NCBI GenBank assembly: GCA_030430245.1
Contig: JAUIFY010000031.1
Span: 1 to 32,245 of the forward strand
DNA: 32,245 nucleotides
Source: a bacterium
GTDB taxonomy: Bacteria; Desulfobacterota; Binatia; UBA12015
Direction: 5' to 3'
Part shown: positions 15,458-24,646 of the stretch, piece after piece
Layout: every line of letters starts with the position of its first letter
How positions within the stretch are numbered: the first letter of the stretch is position 1
Program-made: the position numbers and the translations under genes
The notes under the pieces: model-generated
Databases searched by the model: none
What the model was told of the DNA's origin: nothing
The model's input: the letters and a program-made list of their open reading frames with translations, nothing else

Positions 15458-17686
15458 CTACTCGAAGTACCCGTTCACGTCGAAGATCATGTGCGTCTGC
15501 CCGACCGGCACGTAGCCCTTGATCTCGCCGCCTCCGTCCGACGAGAGCTTCAGGAGCAGATTGTTGTTCACGATCGCTCCGGCCGCGTAGTTGACGGCGC
15601 TCACCGTGGGAAGGGAGTCGTCCGCCGGGAAGAGCGTCACGAATCCCGCCGTCGTCGGCGCGACCACCGTCACGACGGCCGACACCGCCTTCGCGGTCTC
15701 GGGGATGCCACAGAGGCCGGAGATCGGGAAGACGCGCTCCTCGCCGGCGCTCAGCGGCGCGGCGGGACCACCCGGTCCCGGGTCGGTCAGGGTGTTGATG
15801 ACGCGACACGGGGTGATGCCGTAGAAATCCAATCCGGCCAACGGCGTCGGCCCCGGTGTGGGCGTCGGGTCGGGAGTCGGGCTCGGCGTCGGGTCGGGGG
15901 TCGGCGCCGGCGTGGGCGTCGGGTCCGGAGTCGGACTCGGCGTCGGCGTCGGGTCCGGCGTCGGCGTGGGCGTCGGGTCGGGGGTCGGCTCCGGCGTGGC
16001 GGTCGGCGCGGGCGTGGGGGTCGGCGATGGCCCCGGCGTGGGCATCGGACCGATCGTACAGTCCGGCTCGCAGCCGTCGCCCGGGTCCAGGTTGCCGTCG
16101 TCGCACTCTTCGCCGCACTCGGCGATGCCGTCGCCGCACACGTCGTCGGGGCGCTGGCAGTAGCCCGCGCACCCGTCGCAGCTCGCGGTCCCGCCGTCGT
16201 CGCACTGCTCGCCGAGCGACGCGGTGACGACGCCGTCGCCGCAGTAGCCGCACTCGGGCAGCGTCGCGTCGAACGTCGAGATGGCGGCCGGCGAGACCGA
16301 GCCCGTGATGCTCGGCGGCACCGTCTTGTAGAAGACGAAGTTGCCGACCTGCGGTTGGCTCTCGGTCGGCTCGGCGGCCTGGATGTCGCCCGAGATCGTC
16401 GCGAGCCCGCTCGCCAGGAGCACGGTCGAGCCGAAGCCCTCGAACACGAAGTTCGAGCGCGCGTCGAGCTCCCCGTCCGGGGCGAGGATCCCGATCTCGC
16501 ACGACTGGATCTCGATCCGCCCGCCGATGGCGTCCGGATGCCCGCCGCCCCGCACCGTGACCTTGTCGACGACGTCGACGAAGAGCGGCGCGATGACGGT
16601 CAGGTCCGAGGCGAAGCCGGGAGCGGACAGATCGATGTCGCCGAGCGTCGCGCTGCGGTCGGCCGTGATGTCGACGAGGCCGGACGCGCCAAAGGGGCCG
16701 GCCGTCTCGGTCACGATCGAGCTCGTCGAGTTCTGGACGAAGTCGAGCCGCGCCTCGTAGCTCTGGTCGCCGCCGAAGCACTCGTACCCGCCCTTCGCGT
16801 CGACGTCGCCGTCGAAGACGATGTGGCGGCCGGCGATCAGCGAGATCGACGCGCCGTCGCCGCAGTCCTCGGTCGTCTGGTTCGCGCCGCCCCGCCCGAA
16901 GAGCTCGCCATCCTGCGTCAGGAGGACGTCGACGCCCGCCTCGATGTCGAGCAGGCCGGCCTCGCCGTCGGGGTCGCCGCCGTTCAGCTCGATGCGGTCG
17001 TTCACGGTGACGGTGCCGGCGGCGAAGATGTCGATGTCGCCGGCGCCGAAATCCGAGCCGGTCGAGATCATCACGTCGTCGATGGTCACGTCGCCGCCGG
17101 CCGTGACCTGGATGTCGCCGCCGCTCGCGCCGTCGCCGCTCCCCTCGGCCGTCACATCCTGGGAGAACGTGATCGACCCATTGGCCCGGACGTCGATGAA
17201 CCCGGCGGACGCGTCCAGCCCGCTCGCGCTCGCGTCGAGGATGCCGTCGATCAGGGCGTCGCCGAACGAGTCCAGGAAGATGTTGCCGGCCTCGTCGACG
17301 TCCGGCCGCACGTCGATCCGGGATCGGTTCGACCCGGTCGTCGACAGGACGATGTCGCCGGCGACCGTGATCAGGGTCACGACCGCCCGATCGCCGCCGC
17401 CCAGGATCCTGCCGTTGGGCTGGAACGTGATGTCGTCGGCCGTGATCTCCAGAGTTCGCGCGTTGTCGCCCGGCCCCACGGTGATGTCGGTCCCGGTCGC
17501 GATCACCAGCGACTGCCCGGTGAAGTCCAGCACCGATCCGGCGTCGACCGTGATGTCCGACGACACGACGCACGGATTGCCGGTGCAGAGATCGCTCTCC
17601 ACGGTGGCACGTGCGGGGGAGACGAACGCCGCGACGAGCGCGACGCACAACGAGGCTACGAGCGTTGGTGTCTTCAAAGGATCCAC
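15458..17686 (-). CDS. Large secreted modular protein with Cys-rich repeats and Thr-Pro linker
   Basis: The 742-residue product has a signal peptide (about 1-27). Residues 30-475 are rich in Gly, Asp and short beta-like repeats such as [15 protein letters not shown], suggesting a parallel beta-helix. Two cysteine-rich units of the CGDGxxxxxExCDDG type follow (482-500 and 517-543), like the Myxococcus-type Cys-rich repeat. A Thr-Pro-Asp linker spans 548-616. A C-terminal domain (about 617-742) contains [19 protein letters not shown] and ends [12 protein letters not shown], a module I associate with large secreted proteins of uncultured bacteria. It is probably a cell-surface or extracellular protein, possibly an adhesin or carbohydrate-binding scaffold. 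The start is GTG; a TTG three codons on would give a tighter signal peptide. Confidence 0.85.
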   Translation of the reverse strand: MDPLKTPTLVASLCVALVAAFVSPARATVESDLCTGNPCVVSSDITVDAGSVLDFTGQSLVIATGTDITVGPGDNARTLEITADDITFQPNGRILGGGDRAVVTLITVAGDIVLSTTGSNRSRIDVRPDVDEAGNIFLDSFGDALIDGILDASASGLDASAGFIDVRANGSITFSQDVTAEGSGDGASGGDIQVTAGGDVTIDDVMISTGSDFGAGDIDIFAAGTVTVNDRIELNGGDPDGEAGLLDIEAGVDVLLTQDGELFGRGGANQTTEDCGDGASISLIAGRHIVFDGDVDAKGGYECFGGDQSYEARLDFVQNSTSSIVTETAGPFGASGLVDITADRSATLGDIDLSAPGFASDLTVIAPLFVDVVDKVTVRGGGHPDAIGGRIEIQSCEIGILAPDGELDARSNFVFEGFGSTVLLASGLATISGDIQAAEPTESQPQVGNFVFYKTVPPSITGSVSPAAISTFDATLPECGYCGDGVVTASLGEQCDDGGTASCDGCAGYCQRPDDVCGDGIAECGEECDDGNLDPGDGCEPDCTIGPMPTPGPSPTPTPAPTATPEPTPDPTPTPTPDPTPTPSPTPDPTPTPAPTPDPTPSPTPDPTPTPGPTPLAGLDFYGITPCRVINTLTDPGPGGPAAPLSAGEERVFPISGLCGIPETAKAVSAVVTVVAPTTAGFVTLFPADDSLPTVSAVNYAAGAIVNNNLLLKLSSDGGGEIKGYVPVGQTHMIFDVNGYFE
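15839..16045 (-). repeat. Tandem Thr-Pro-rich coding repeat (linker)
   Basis: About 200 bases of imperfect repeats built from variants of GTCGGGGTCGG and GGCGTGGGCGTCGGG encode residues 548-616, a string of P-T-P, P-D-P-T and P-S-P-T units. This is a flexible secreted-protein linker, not a CRISPR array: there are no unique spacers and the phase is that of codons. Confidence 0.85.
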
Positions 17687-17817
17687 TTCTTGGTTGGGGG
17701 ACGGTCCGACCTCCAGAAAGCCCGCGTTTCACGTGCTGGTCCAGACGGAATTTTCGCTCGTTCGCGGAGGAGCGCCGGCACGCGGGCGAACCGAGGGCGA
17801 AGACAAGACTGAAACAC

Positions 17818-17831
17818 CCCTGATTTCAGGG
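17818..17831 (-). terminator. Weak inverted repeat downstream of the symporter
   Basis: CCCTGATTTCAGGG is an inverted repeat 23 bases past the symporter stop on the minus strand, followed by a moderately T-rich stretch. It could be a short terminator, but the stem is only five to six pairs. Confidence 0.3.
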
Positions 17832-17853
17832 AGTTGCGCCTACCCCGACCGCC

Positions 17854-19527
17854 TCAGGGAAGCCGGACCCGCTCGACCAGCTCCAGGGCCCGCGCGGGCG
17901 GCGACGGCGTGAAGGCGGCCACCCCGTACGCCACGGCGAAGTTCAGCACCATGCCCAGCGCGCCGATGCCCTCGGGCGAGATGCCCCAGAGCCAGTGGGC
18001 GGCGGTGTTCAGCTCGGGCGCCATGAACTTGAAGTGGACGATGTAGCCGGCGGTGAACCCGATGCCGGCGATCATGCCGGCGATCGCCCCGTGGCTGTTC
18101 ATCCGCCGCGAGAAGATGCCGAGCGTCACCGCGGGAAAGATCGACGCGGCCGCGAGCCCGAAGGCGAACGCCACCACCTGCGCGACGAACCCCGGCGGTC
18201 GGATCCCGAAGTAGCCGGCGACGACCACCGCGAGCCCGGCCGCGACGCGCGCGGCGAGAAGCTCCGCGCGCTCGTCGATGTCCGGCACGAAGCTCTTCTT
18301 CAGAAGATCGTGCGCGACCGAGCTCGAGATGACGAGCAGGAGCCCCGCCGCCGTCGACAGCGCCGCCGCGAGCGCTCCCGCCGCGACGAGCCCCACGACC
18401 CACGCCGGGAGGTTCGCGATCTCGGGGTTCGCGAGCACCATGATGTCGCGATCGATGACCAGCTCGTTCCGCGCGTCGCTCGCCGGGCCGACGTACCGCA
18501 CGTGCCCGTCTCCGTCGTGGTCGTCGAACTGGACGAGCCCGATGCTCTCCCAGTTGTGCACCCACGACGGCAGCTCGGCGTACGCACGTCCGGGCACGGT
18601 CTGGAGCAGGTTCGTCCGGGCGAAGGCCGCCACGGCCGGCGCCGTCGTGTAGAGGATCGCGATGAACACCAACGCCCAGCCGGCCGAGCTTCGCGCGGCC
18701 GACACCTTGGGGACGGTGTAGAAGCGCACGATCACGTGGGGCAGCCCGGCGGTGCCGATCATCAAGGCCGCGGTGATGAAGAAGACGTCGAGCGTGCTCT
18801 TCGTCCCCTGCGTGAACGCGACGAACCCGAGATCGATGCTCAACTGATCCAGTCGGTCGAGGAGCGCGACGCCGGAGCCGTCCGCGAGCGTCGACCCGAA
18901 TCCGATCTGCGGGATCGGGTTCCCGGTCATCAGCATGGAGATGAAGATCGCCGGCACCAGGTACGAGAAGATCAGCACGCAGTACTGTGCGACCTGGGTA
19001 TAGGTGATGCCCTTCATGCCCCCGAGCACGGCGTAGAAGAAGACGATCGCCATGCCGACGACGACGCCCGTCTCGATCTCGACGTCGAGGAAGCGCGAGA
19101 AGACGATCCCCACGCCGCGCATCTGGCCCGCGACGTACGTGAACGAGATGAAGATGGCGCACCCGACCGCCACGATGCGTGCCGGGCGCGAGGCGTAACG
19201 GTCTCCGATGAAGTCGGGGACGGTGAACTGCCCGAACTTGCGGAGATAGGGCGCCACGAGAAGGGCCAGCAGCACGTAGCCCCCCGTCCAGCCCATGAGA
19301 TAGACGGACCCGTCGTAGCCCATGAACGAGATGAGCCCCGCCATCGAGATGAACGACGCGGCCGACATCCAGTCCGCCGCCGTGGCCATGCCGTTCAGCA
19401 GCGGCGGCACGTGGCCCGAGGCCACGAAGAAGTCGGCGGTCGACCGCGCGCGCGACCAGATCGCGACGCCGACGTAGAGGGCGAACGACAGACCGACGAG
19501 AAGGAACGTCCAGCCCTGGATGGTCAT
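17854..19527 (-). CDS. Sodium:solute symporter, large subunit (VC_2705/ActP-like)
   Basis: The 557-residue protein is a many-helix SSS-family transporter. It begins MTIQGWTFLLVGLSFALYVG and carries the conserved ATAADWMSAASFISMAGL, LGGMKGITYTQVAQYCVL and a C-terminal FSRRMNSHGAIAGM. A polar insert with DDHDGDGHVRYVG (about residues 345-365) separates two helices. Such proteins couple solute (often acetate or another carboxylate) entry to sodium. The immediately upstream 93-residue DUF4212 protein is the known small partner of this subfamily, and the two overlap by ATGA. The TonB receptor lies upstream on the same strand, so uptake across both membranes is plausible. The specific substrate is not known. 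Confidence 0.94.
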   Translation of the reverse strand: MTIQGWTFLLVGLSFALYVGVAIWSRARSTADFFVASGHVPPLLNGMATAADWMSAASFISMAGLISFMGYDGSVYLMGWTGGYVLLALLVAPYLRKFGQFTVPDFIGDRYASRPARIVAVGCAIFISFTYVAGQMRGVGIVFSRFLDVEIETGVVVGMAIVFFYAVLGGMKGITYTQVAQYCVLIFSYLVPAIFISMLMTGNPIPQIGFGSTLADGSGVALLDRLDQLSIDLGFVAFTQGTKSTLDVFFITAALMIGTAGLPHVIVRFYTVPKVSAARSSAGWALVFIAILYTTAPAVAAFARTNLLQTVPGRAYAELPSWVHNWESIGLVQFDDHDGDGHVRYVGPASDARNELVIDRDIMVLANPEIANLPAWVVGLVAAGALAAALSTAAGLLLVISSSVAHDLLKKSFVPDIDERAELLAARVAAGLAVVVAGYFGIRPPGFVAQVVAFAFGLAAASIFPAVTLGIFSRRMNSHGAIAGMIAGIGFTAGYIVHFKFMAPELNTAAHWLWGISPEGIGALGMVLNFAVAYGVAAFTPSPPARALELVERVRLP

Positions 19528-19805
19528 CCGCCGGCCGACTCCTCGCGCACGCCGTACTCTCGATCGAGCCGGTTCATGAGCCCGACGTAGACGAAGATCA
19601 GCGCGACGAAGACCAGGATCGACCCCTGCTGCGCGAACCAGAACCCGAGCTTGAACCCGCCGAGGCGAATCGCGTCGAGCGGCTCGCGCAGGAGAATCCC
19701 GAACCCGAAGGAGACGACGAACCAGAAGCCGAGAAGGACGGTCAGGTACTGGAGGTTGCGCCGCCAATAGGCGGCGTTGCGCTGGGTGTCGGTGGGCTCG
19801 GTCAC
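19524..19805 (-). CDS. DUF4212 sodium:solute symporter small subunit
   Basis: This 93-residue protein with two membrane helices (about 21-39 and 60-77) contains AAYWRRNLQYLTVLLGFWF, GFKLGFWFAQQGSI and the ending MNRLDREYGV. Those are the signature features of DUF4212, the small companion of VC_2705-type symporters. The start is GTG at 19803-19805. Its stop overlaps the ATG of the symporter (ATGA), so synthesis is coupled. It begins 44 bases after the stop of the TonB receptor. It probably assists membrane insertion or activity of the large subunit, as inferred from strict pairing in genomes. Confidence 0.92.
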   Translation of the reverse strand: MTEPTDTQRNAAYWRRNLQYLTVLLGFWFVVSFGFGILLREPLDAIRLGGFKLGFWFAQQGSILVFVALIFVYVGLMNRLDREYGVREESAGG

Positions 19806-19849
19806 GGGGCGGGAACGTACTGCGGGCGCCCCCCCGGCTCAACCGGCTC

Positions 19850-22174
19850 TCAGAACCAGATCCGGGCGCCGACCCACGCCCCGATCGGCGCGCCGGGACT
19901 CAGAAAGCGCGGATCGTCGAACTCGGGCCCGAGGACCTCCTCGGAATCACCCAACAGACCGAACGTCTCGTAGTCCGCGTCGAACAGGTTCTCGACCCGC
20001 AGCAGGAGCGACGCCCGCTCCCAGAAGCGCCACTCGCCGCGGAGGCCGACGATCGCGTACGGGTCGACCGGCGGCAGGAGATTGGCCTCGTCGCCGCGCA
20101 GATGGCGATTCGAGTAGAAGCGGACGTCGACGCCCACGCGAAGCTCCGGCATGGGCAGCCAGTCGACGGCCGCCTTCAGCACGTGCTCGGGCAGGCTCGG
20201 CAATCGATCCCCGTCCTCGACCTGGATGTCCCCGTTCGCATCCGCGTCGGGGTGGTTCGGGCTGCTCACCCGGAACGCGTCTTCGAAGGTCGCGCGCAGA
20301 TAGCTGTAGTCGAGCCGCCACTGGACCGAGGCGACGTCGATCCGACCGGCGAGACTCAGCTCGATGCCACGGCGCAGGGTGTCGCCGACGTTGTCGAAGA
20401 AGCCCTCGTTGCTCGTCACGCCTCCCGTGCTGACGAAGAGGATGTCGTCGGCGTTGCGCGACCAGAACGCCGCGAGCGACGCATTCGAGAGAACCGGGCC
20501 CCACCCACCCCGAATCCCGACCTCCCCGGTTCGGGCGACGACCTGGTCGAGGGGCGGATCGGCGAGGAACGCGTTCGGCAGATTGCACGGCGCCTCGGGG
20601 TCCGCGCACGCGAGCTCCACCGGACTCGGAGTGCGTGACGACTCGCGGTACGCGCCGAAGAGGGTGATCCGCTCGTGCGGGCGGTACGTGAGACCGACCG
20701 AGGGATTTACCCGAAAGTAGTCGTGCGACCCGTTCAGGTCCGGCGCGAGCCCGCTCCGATCGCGCAGATCGATCGACGTCGACACCAGACGCGCCCCGAC
20801 GTTGAGCGCGACGTCGCCCGTGAGGGAGAGCACCTCGGCCGCGTACGCGCTCCACACGCTGCGCCTCGCATGCGCGTCGACGGCAGCGTCCGGGACGAAC
20901 CGCCCGGTCTGCGTCGTGCCGCGATCGTCGGTCAAGCGAGCCAGCTCGACCGACGAGTCGAAGTCGGCCCGGCCCCCGTCCCAGCCCACGCCACCGACGA
21001 GCGTTCCCGCGAAGCCGAACACGACGTGGTCGACGCGCGTCTGCACGCCCACCCCGAACGAGCTCTGATCGGTCGCCGTGCGATTGTTCACGGCGTCCAG
21101 GTCCTCGGACGCCGGATCCCCGAACTGGTCCTGGACGACCTCTTCCTCGGGCGTTCCCACCTCCTCGTCCTCGCACAGCAGGCCGGCGTGCTCCGGCAGC
21201 TCGCAATCCACGAACTCGGTCGAGTCTCCGTTGAACGTCCTCGTGTCGAGCCCCCGGTAGTAGCCGACCCCGGTGAGCGACCACCTCTCCGAGAAGGCGT
21301 GCGTGGCCTCCAGAGCGTAGGACTGCAGCGTGTTCCGGGTCGTGTCGGGAAACGTGAACACCGCCCGCCGATCGAGGTCGAGAAGCTGGATCGGCGCCGC
21401 GCCGTTCCCCGTCAGATCCGTGTCGGCGAAGCCGAGGTCGAGATCGACGCCGGTCGCCTCCCCGCGCCATCCGACCGAGCCGAAGACGTTCACCGCCGTC
21501 GACGGCGAGTGGTCGCGCCATCCGCTCTCGTCGAGCACGTGGACGGCCAGGTAGGAGCCCAGTGTGCCGTCGTTGCGACCGGTCTCCGCGTCGATCGCCA
21601 CGCGCCCGAAGGATCCGCCGGTGATCCGGCCCGTGGTGCGCGGATGAGAGAATCCGTCCTTCGTGCGGAGGGTGATCGCTCCGCCGAGCGCATTCAAGCC
21701 ATAGAGAGGATCGGCGCCCGGGATCAGCTCGAGCTCGGCGATCGCGATCTCCGGGAGGAGATCCCAATGGACCACGTCGCCGAACGTCTCGTTCAGTCGC
21801 ACCCCGTTCTGGTAGACGGCGAGCCCCTGCGGCACGCCGAGCAGCGGCGACGCGACGTAGCCGCGGTACCAGACGTCGGGTTGGAGCGGATTGCTCTGTG
21901 CCTCGGCCAGCGAGACGCCTCCCATCGCCTGCTCGAGAAACCCCGCGATGCCCGCGGTCTGCGAGCGCATCAGCTCCCGGCCCGAGGCCCTCTGCGTGCT
22001 CGCGGCCAGCAGGTCTCGCGACACGCCGGCCCCCGGCAGCGGTCCCACGTCGCGCACGACGATCTCGTCGACCGCCGCGCCGTCCGACTCCGTCGCCGCC
22101 CGCGCACCTGCGCCGGCCGCGGTCAAGGTCGCGGTCGCGGCCGCGGCCAGGACGAGGTGGAGCGCGCGTCGCAT
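19850..22174 (-). CDS. TonB-dependent outer-membrane receptor
   Basis: The 774-residue protein has a signal peptide (1-26) and a TonB-box-like VDEIVVRDVG near residue 35. The plug domain runs at about 50-172 with VYQNGVRLNETFGD and ends in DPLYGLNALGGAITLRTK. A 22-strand barrel follows, with outer loops and a terminal aromatic residue (GAWVGARIWF) for outer-membrane insertion. RESSRTPSPVELACADPEAPC and RVENLFDADYETFG are typical barrel segments. An acidic loop around residues 335-375 with two Cys is unusual. It takes up a bulky ligand using TonB/ExbBD energy. It leads a same-strand cluster with the symporter pair, suggesting they handle the same solute rather than iron. The ligand is unknown. 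Confidence 0.93.
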   Translation of the reverse strand: MRRALHLVLAAAATATLTAAGAGARAATESDGAAVDEIVVRDVGPLPGAGVSRDLLAASTQRASGRELMRSQTAGIAGFLEQAMGGVSLAEAQSNPLQPDVWYRGYVASPLLGVPQGLAVYQNGVRLNETFGDVVHWDLLPEIAIAELELIPGADPLYGLNALGGAITLRTKDGFSHPRTTGRITGGSFGRVAIDAETGRNDGTLGSYLAVHVLDESGWRDHSPSTAVNVFGSVGWRGEATGVDLDLGFADTDLTGNGAAPIQLLDLDRRAVFTFPDTTRNTLQSYALEATHAFSERWSLTGVGYYRGLDTRTFNGDSTEFVDCELPEHAGLLCEDEEVGTPEEEVVQDQFGDPASEDLDAVNNRTATDQSSFGVGVQTRVDHVVFGFAGTLVGGVGWDGGRADFDSSVELARLTDDRGTTQTGRFVPDAAVDAHARRSVWSAYAAEVLSLTGDVALNVGARLVSTSIDLRDRSGLAPDLNGSHDYFRVNPSVGLTYRPHERITLFGAYRESSRTPSPVELACADPEAPCNLPNAFLADPPLDQVVARTGEVGIRGGWGPVLSNASLAAFWSRNADDILFVSTGGVTSNEGFFDNVGDTLRRGIELSLAGRIDVASVQWRLDYSYLRATFEDAFRVSSPNHPDADANGDIQVEDGDRLPSLPEHVLKAAVDWLPMPELRVGVDVRFYSNRHLRGDEANLLPPVDPYAIVGLRGEWRFWERASLLLRVENLFDADYETFGLLGDSEEVLGPEFDDPRFLSPGAPIGAWVGARIWF

Positions 22175-22258
22175 CGATCGCGGGTTCGTAGAACGCGACG
22201 CCTCCGATTGCGACCTCGCCGGCCCCGGGAGCCCGTTCGGACGTGAAGGGGCCGCCGT

Positions 22259-22738
22259 TCAGCCGCCGAACGCGAGGCCGCACTCGGGACACTCCTCGGC
22301 GTCGGCCGAGAGCTCCTCCCCGCACGCCGGACAGGACTCCACCTCGCCCTCGGCGAGCTCGTCGGCGTGCTGCGCGGGCAGCACCTGGGCCGCGATCGCG
22401 CGATCGATCTCGCGGGCGACCGCGATCCCGGCGTCGTCGACGAACAACCCGACGAGCTCACCAGTCCCGACGGCCTCGACTCCCTCCGGGATCGCGTCGG
22501 GCGCGACGGGCTCGACGCGATGCGGAACCTCGCGCTCCTCGAGGCCCTCCGAGAGCGCCTCGATCCAGGCGACCGGCGCGACGCGAACGCAGTGCAGCTC
22601 CGTCGCGGGCGGGAACTCGTCCCCCGCGACGGCATCGGGGGGAACGAGGTCGACGTCGCATTCCGAGCAGCGCTCGACGGCCAGAGTGAACTCGCCGTTG
22701 CACGAGGGGCAGATCTGATGGTCGAACTCGGGAGCCAT
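22259..22738 (-). CDS. Double zinc-ribbon protein, function unknown
   Basis: This 159-residue cytoplasmic protein has a four-Cys zinc ribbon at each end: C10-C13/C24-C27 (ICPSCNGEFTLAVERCSECD) and C136-C139/C150-C153 (SCPACGEELSADAEECPECG). Between them, LHCVRVAPVAWIEALSEGLEEREVPHRVEPV looks like a DUF2007-type small fold, in which a strand is followed by an 'EAL...' helix. That resemblance is inference. There is no catalytic motif. It may be a protein-protein or nucleic-acid adapter. It stands apart, with about 100 bases to the amidohydrolase operon on the same strand and a divergence-free gap to the TonB receptor. The start is the first ATG with both ribbons intact. Confidence 0.85.
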   Translation of the reverse strand: MAPEFDHQICPSCNGEFTLAVERCSECDVDLVPPDAVAGDEFPPATELHCVRVAPVAWIEALSEGLEEREVPHRVEPVAPDAIPEGVEAVGTGELVGLFVDDAGIAVAREIDRAIAAQVLPAQHADELAEGEVESCPACGEELSADAEECPECGLAFGG

Positions 22739-22841
22739 GGCGCCCCACCGTAGCAAGGACGCGTCGGGATTGGGACGAGGGAGACGACGCGTTCGCATGG
22801 TGACCAACGCGAGCCCCCGAGCTTCCGCGGCCGGAGGCCGC

Positions 22842-23720
22842 TCAGGCCGCGAGCTCGGGCCACAACGCGCACGCGGTGCGGCCCAGGTACCAGCTGCGGT
22901 CGTCGTCGGAGAGATCTGCCGACGCGTCGCGACAGAGCCGCACCAGATCGGCGTAGGGGCGGTCGTGCGTCTGGGGATGATCCGATCCCCAGAGGAGTCG
23001 CCGTGCGCCGAACGCCGAGGCGAGCCGCGCGACGACGTCGGCGGGCCGGCCGCCCGCCGCCTCGACCTGACCGAGAAGGAGGCCCGACACCTTGAGATGG
23101 AGGTTCGGATGCTCCGCGAGCTCGAAGAGCGGGGCCGCGGCCGCGTACGGCGGCCCGCCCCGCAGGTCGGGAAACCCGCAGTGATCGAGCGCGACCGGCA
23201 CGTCGGGGTGACGGCGCAGGACGCGGGCGAGCCTCGCGAGCCCCGTCGACAGCGTGGCGACGACCACCGGGATCCCGAGCTCCCCCGCCGTGGCGAACAT
23301 GGCGTCACCGGCCTCCCCGTCGAGAAACGTCTCGTCACCGCCGATCGCGAACACGCGCACACCACGCATGCCTCTCTCGCGCACCCAACGCGTGAGGTCG
23401 GCACCCGGATCCGACGCCCCCGGGTCCACGATCGCGACGCTCGTCGAGCGCGCCGGGTGCGCGCGGGCCGCGTCGGCGCAGTACGCGTTGTCGTACCCAT
23501 ACGCGCCCATGGCCTGGACGAAGACGACGCGATCGACGCCGGCGGTCGCGGCCTCGGCGAGGAGATCCTCGGCCGTGATCGGGTGCGTCCGGAACCAGTC
23601 CGCCGGGCGCCGGCTCGCCCCCGAGCCGTGCGCGAGCCCGGGAGGTCGAAGCGGGTACCGCTCCATGTCGTCCGAGATGACGTGCGTGTGCGCATCGACG
23701 AGGATCGGGGATTCGGACAC
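22842..23720 (-). CDS. Amidohydrolase (Amidohydro_2, dicarboxylate-lactone-hydrolase-like)
   Basis: The 292-residue TIM-barrel protein starts VDAHTH (D9, H11, H13 as metal or active-site ligands), with H180 in ALDHCGFPD and D247 in LLWGSDHPQ. This is the D-x-H-x-H, H, D pattern of the Amidohydro_2 family, which hydrolyses lactones such as 2-pyrone-4,6-dicarboxylate or sugar lactones, or decarboxylates aromatic acids. The GTG start at 23720 follows GGAG at 23727-23730 with a spacing of 6. It lies 41 bases after the SDR stop on the same strand, and a dehydrogenase making a lactone that this enzyme opens would be a natural pairing. That pathway reading is inference. Confidence 0.88.
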   Translation of the reverse strand: MSESPILVDAHTHVISDDMERYPLRPPGLAHGSGASRRPADWFRTHPITAEDLLAEAATAGVDRVVFVQAMGAYGYDNAYCADAARAHPARSTSVAIVDPGASDPGADLTRWVRERGMRGVRVFAIGGDETFLDGEAGDAMFATAGELGIPVVVATLSTGLARLARVLRRHPDVPVALDHCGFPDLRGGPPYAAAAPLFELAEHPNLHLKVSGLLLGQVEAAGGRPADVVARLASAFGARRLLWGSDHPQTHDRPYADLVRLCRDASADLSDDDRSWYLGRTACALWPELAA

Positions 23721-23761
23721 TCTCTGCTCCTCCGCCGCGGACGCGTCGCGGCGCACCCGCG

Positions 23762-24505
23762 CTACCACTGCCCCCCGTCGATGCGGAAGACCTTGCCCGT
23801 GATCCACGCCCCGTCGTCGGAGGCGAGATGAACCGCCAGAGCGCCGATCTCCGCCGGGGTGCCGATGCGGCCCAGCGGAATGGCCTTCTCCAGATCGCCG
23901 TGGAAGGCCTGCATCCCGTCGGAGATGTCCGTCTGCACGAGTCCCGGCGCGATCACGTTGCACCGGACGTTCCGTCGGGCGTTCTCGCGAGCGACCGTCT
24001 TGGTGAGCGCGTTCACCCCGGCCTTCGCCGCGTTGTAGGCGGCGCCCTTCCCCCCACACGCATCCGCCGCGATCGACGACACGGTGAGGATCACACCGCT
24101 GCGCTGCTCGCGCAGCGACGGCAGCGCCGCCCGAAGCGTGTGGAACACCCCGTAGAGGTCGATCTGGATCACCCGGTCCCAGTATCCGGGGTCCACCTCG
24201 TGCGTGGGCTCGAATCGCGTCGGCACCCCGGCGTTCGCGACGACGATGTCGAGCCCCCCGAGCGCGCCGCGCGCGTCGTGCACCATCGCGTCGACCGCAG
24301 CGTAGTCGCGGACGTCGGCGGCGAACGCGGCTCCCCGGCGGCCGAGCGCTTCGATCTCCGCGACGGTCGCATCGGCCGAGGCCTTCTCGCGGCGATAGCC
24401 GATGGCCACGTCCGCTCCGGCGGCCGCCAACGCGAGCGCGATCCCCTTGCCGATGCCCCGTGACGCGCCGGTGACGAGGGCCTTCTTCCCTTCGAGCTTC
24501 GCCAT
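23762..24505 (-). CDS. SDR oxidoreductase, FabG-like
   Basis: This 247-residue classical SDR has TGASRGIG (12-19), N91-A-G, catalytic S143/S144 in LTVSSIA and Y157-x-x-x-K161 in AAYNAAKAGVNALTK. It ends with the FabG-like PLGRIGTPAEIGALAVHLAS and ITGKVFRIDGGQW. It would oxidise or reduce an alcohol or ketone with NAD(P). AGGCAGG just upstream supports the ATG at 24505. It precedes the amidohydrolase by 41 bases and is probably in the same transcript. It is divergent from the aldo/keto reductase at 24647. Its role could be in sugar, steroid or aromatic catabolism rather than fatty-acid synthesis, since no fab genes accompany it. Confidence 0.93.
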   Translation of the reverse strand: MAKLEGKKALVTGASRGIGKGIALALAAAGADVAIGYRREKASADATVAEIEALGRRGAAFAADVRDYAAVDAMVHDARGALGGLDIVVANAGVPTRFEPTHEVDPGYWDRVIQIDLYGVFHTLRAALPSLREQRSGVILTVSSIAADACGGKGAAYNAAKAGVNALTKTVARENARRNVRCNVIAPGLVQTDISDGMQAFHGDLEKAIPLGRIGTPAEIGALAVHLASDDGAWITGKVFRIDGGQW

Positions 24506-24635
24506 GAGGCCTGCCTACCAGAGCGGACCCGAGCGCGCCCCGGGAAACGGCTCCCACGTCCCCGCTCCCGCCCCGGCCGGAGCTGGACAGTCCGCTCCAA
24601 ACCCGCAACAAAGAGATCGTCGTCCCGTCGGAGCC

Positions 24636-24640
24636 AGGAG
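24636..24640 (+). promoter_or_regulatory. Ribosome binding site of the aldo/keto reductase
   Basis: AGGAG lies 6 bases before the ATG at 24647, a strong site for this window. Confidence 0.7.
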
Positions 24641-24646
24641 CCCATC

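Noticed and set aside
15839..16045. Possible CRISPR or minisatellite array
   Set aside because: The repeats are in codon phase, lack spacers and encode a Thr-Pro linker.
15087..17732. Minus-strand open frame of 881 codons
   Set aside because: Composition is almost only R, G, D, H and A, a shadow of the repeat-rich secreted protein, whose true frame has a signal peptide and known modules.
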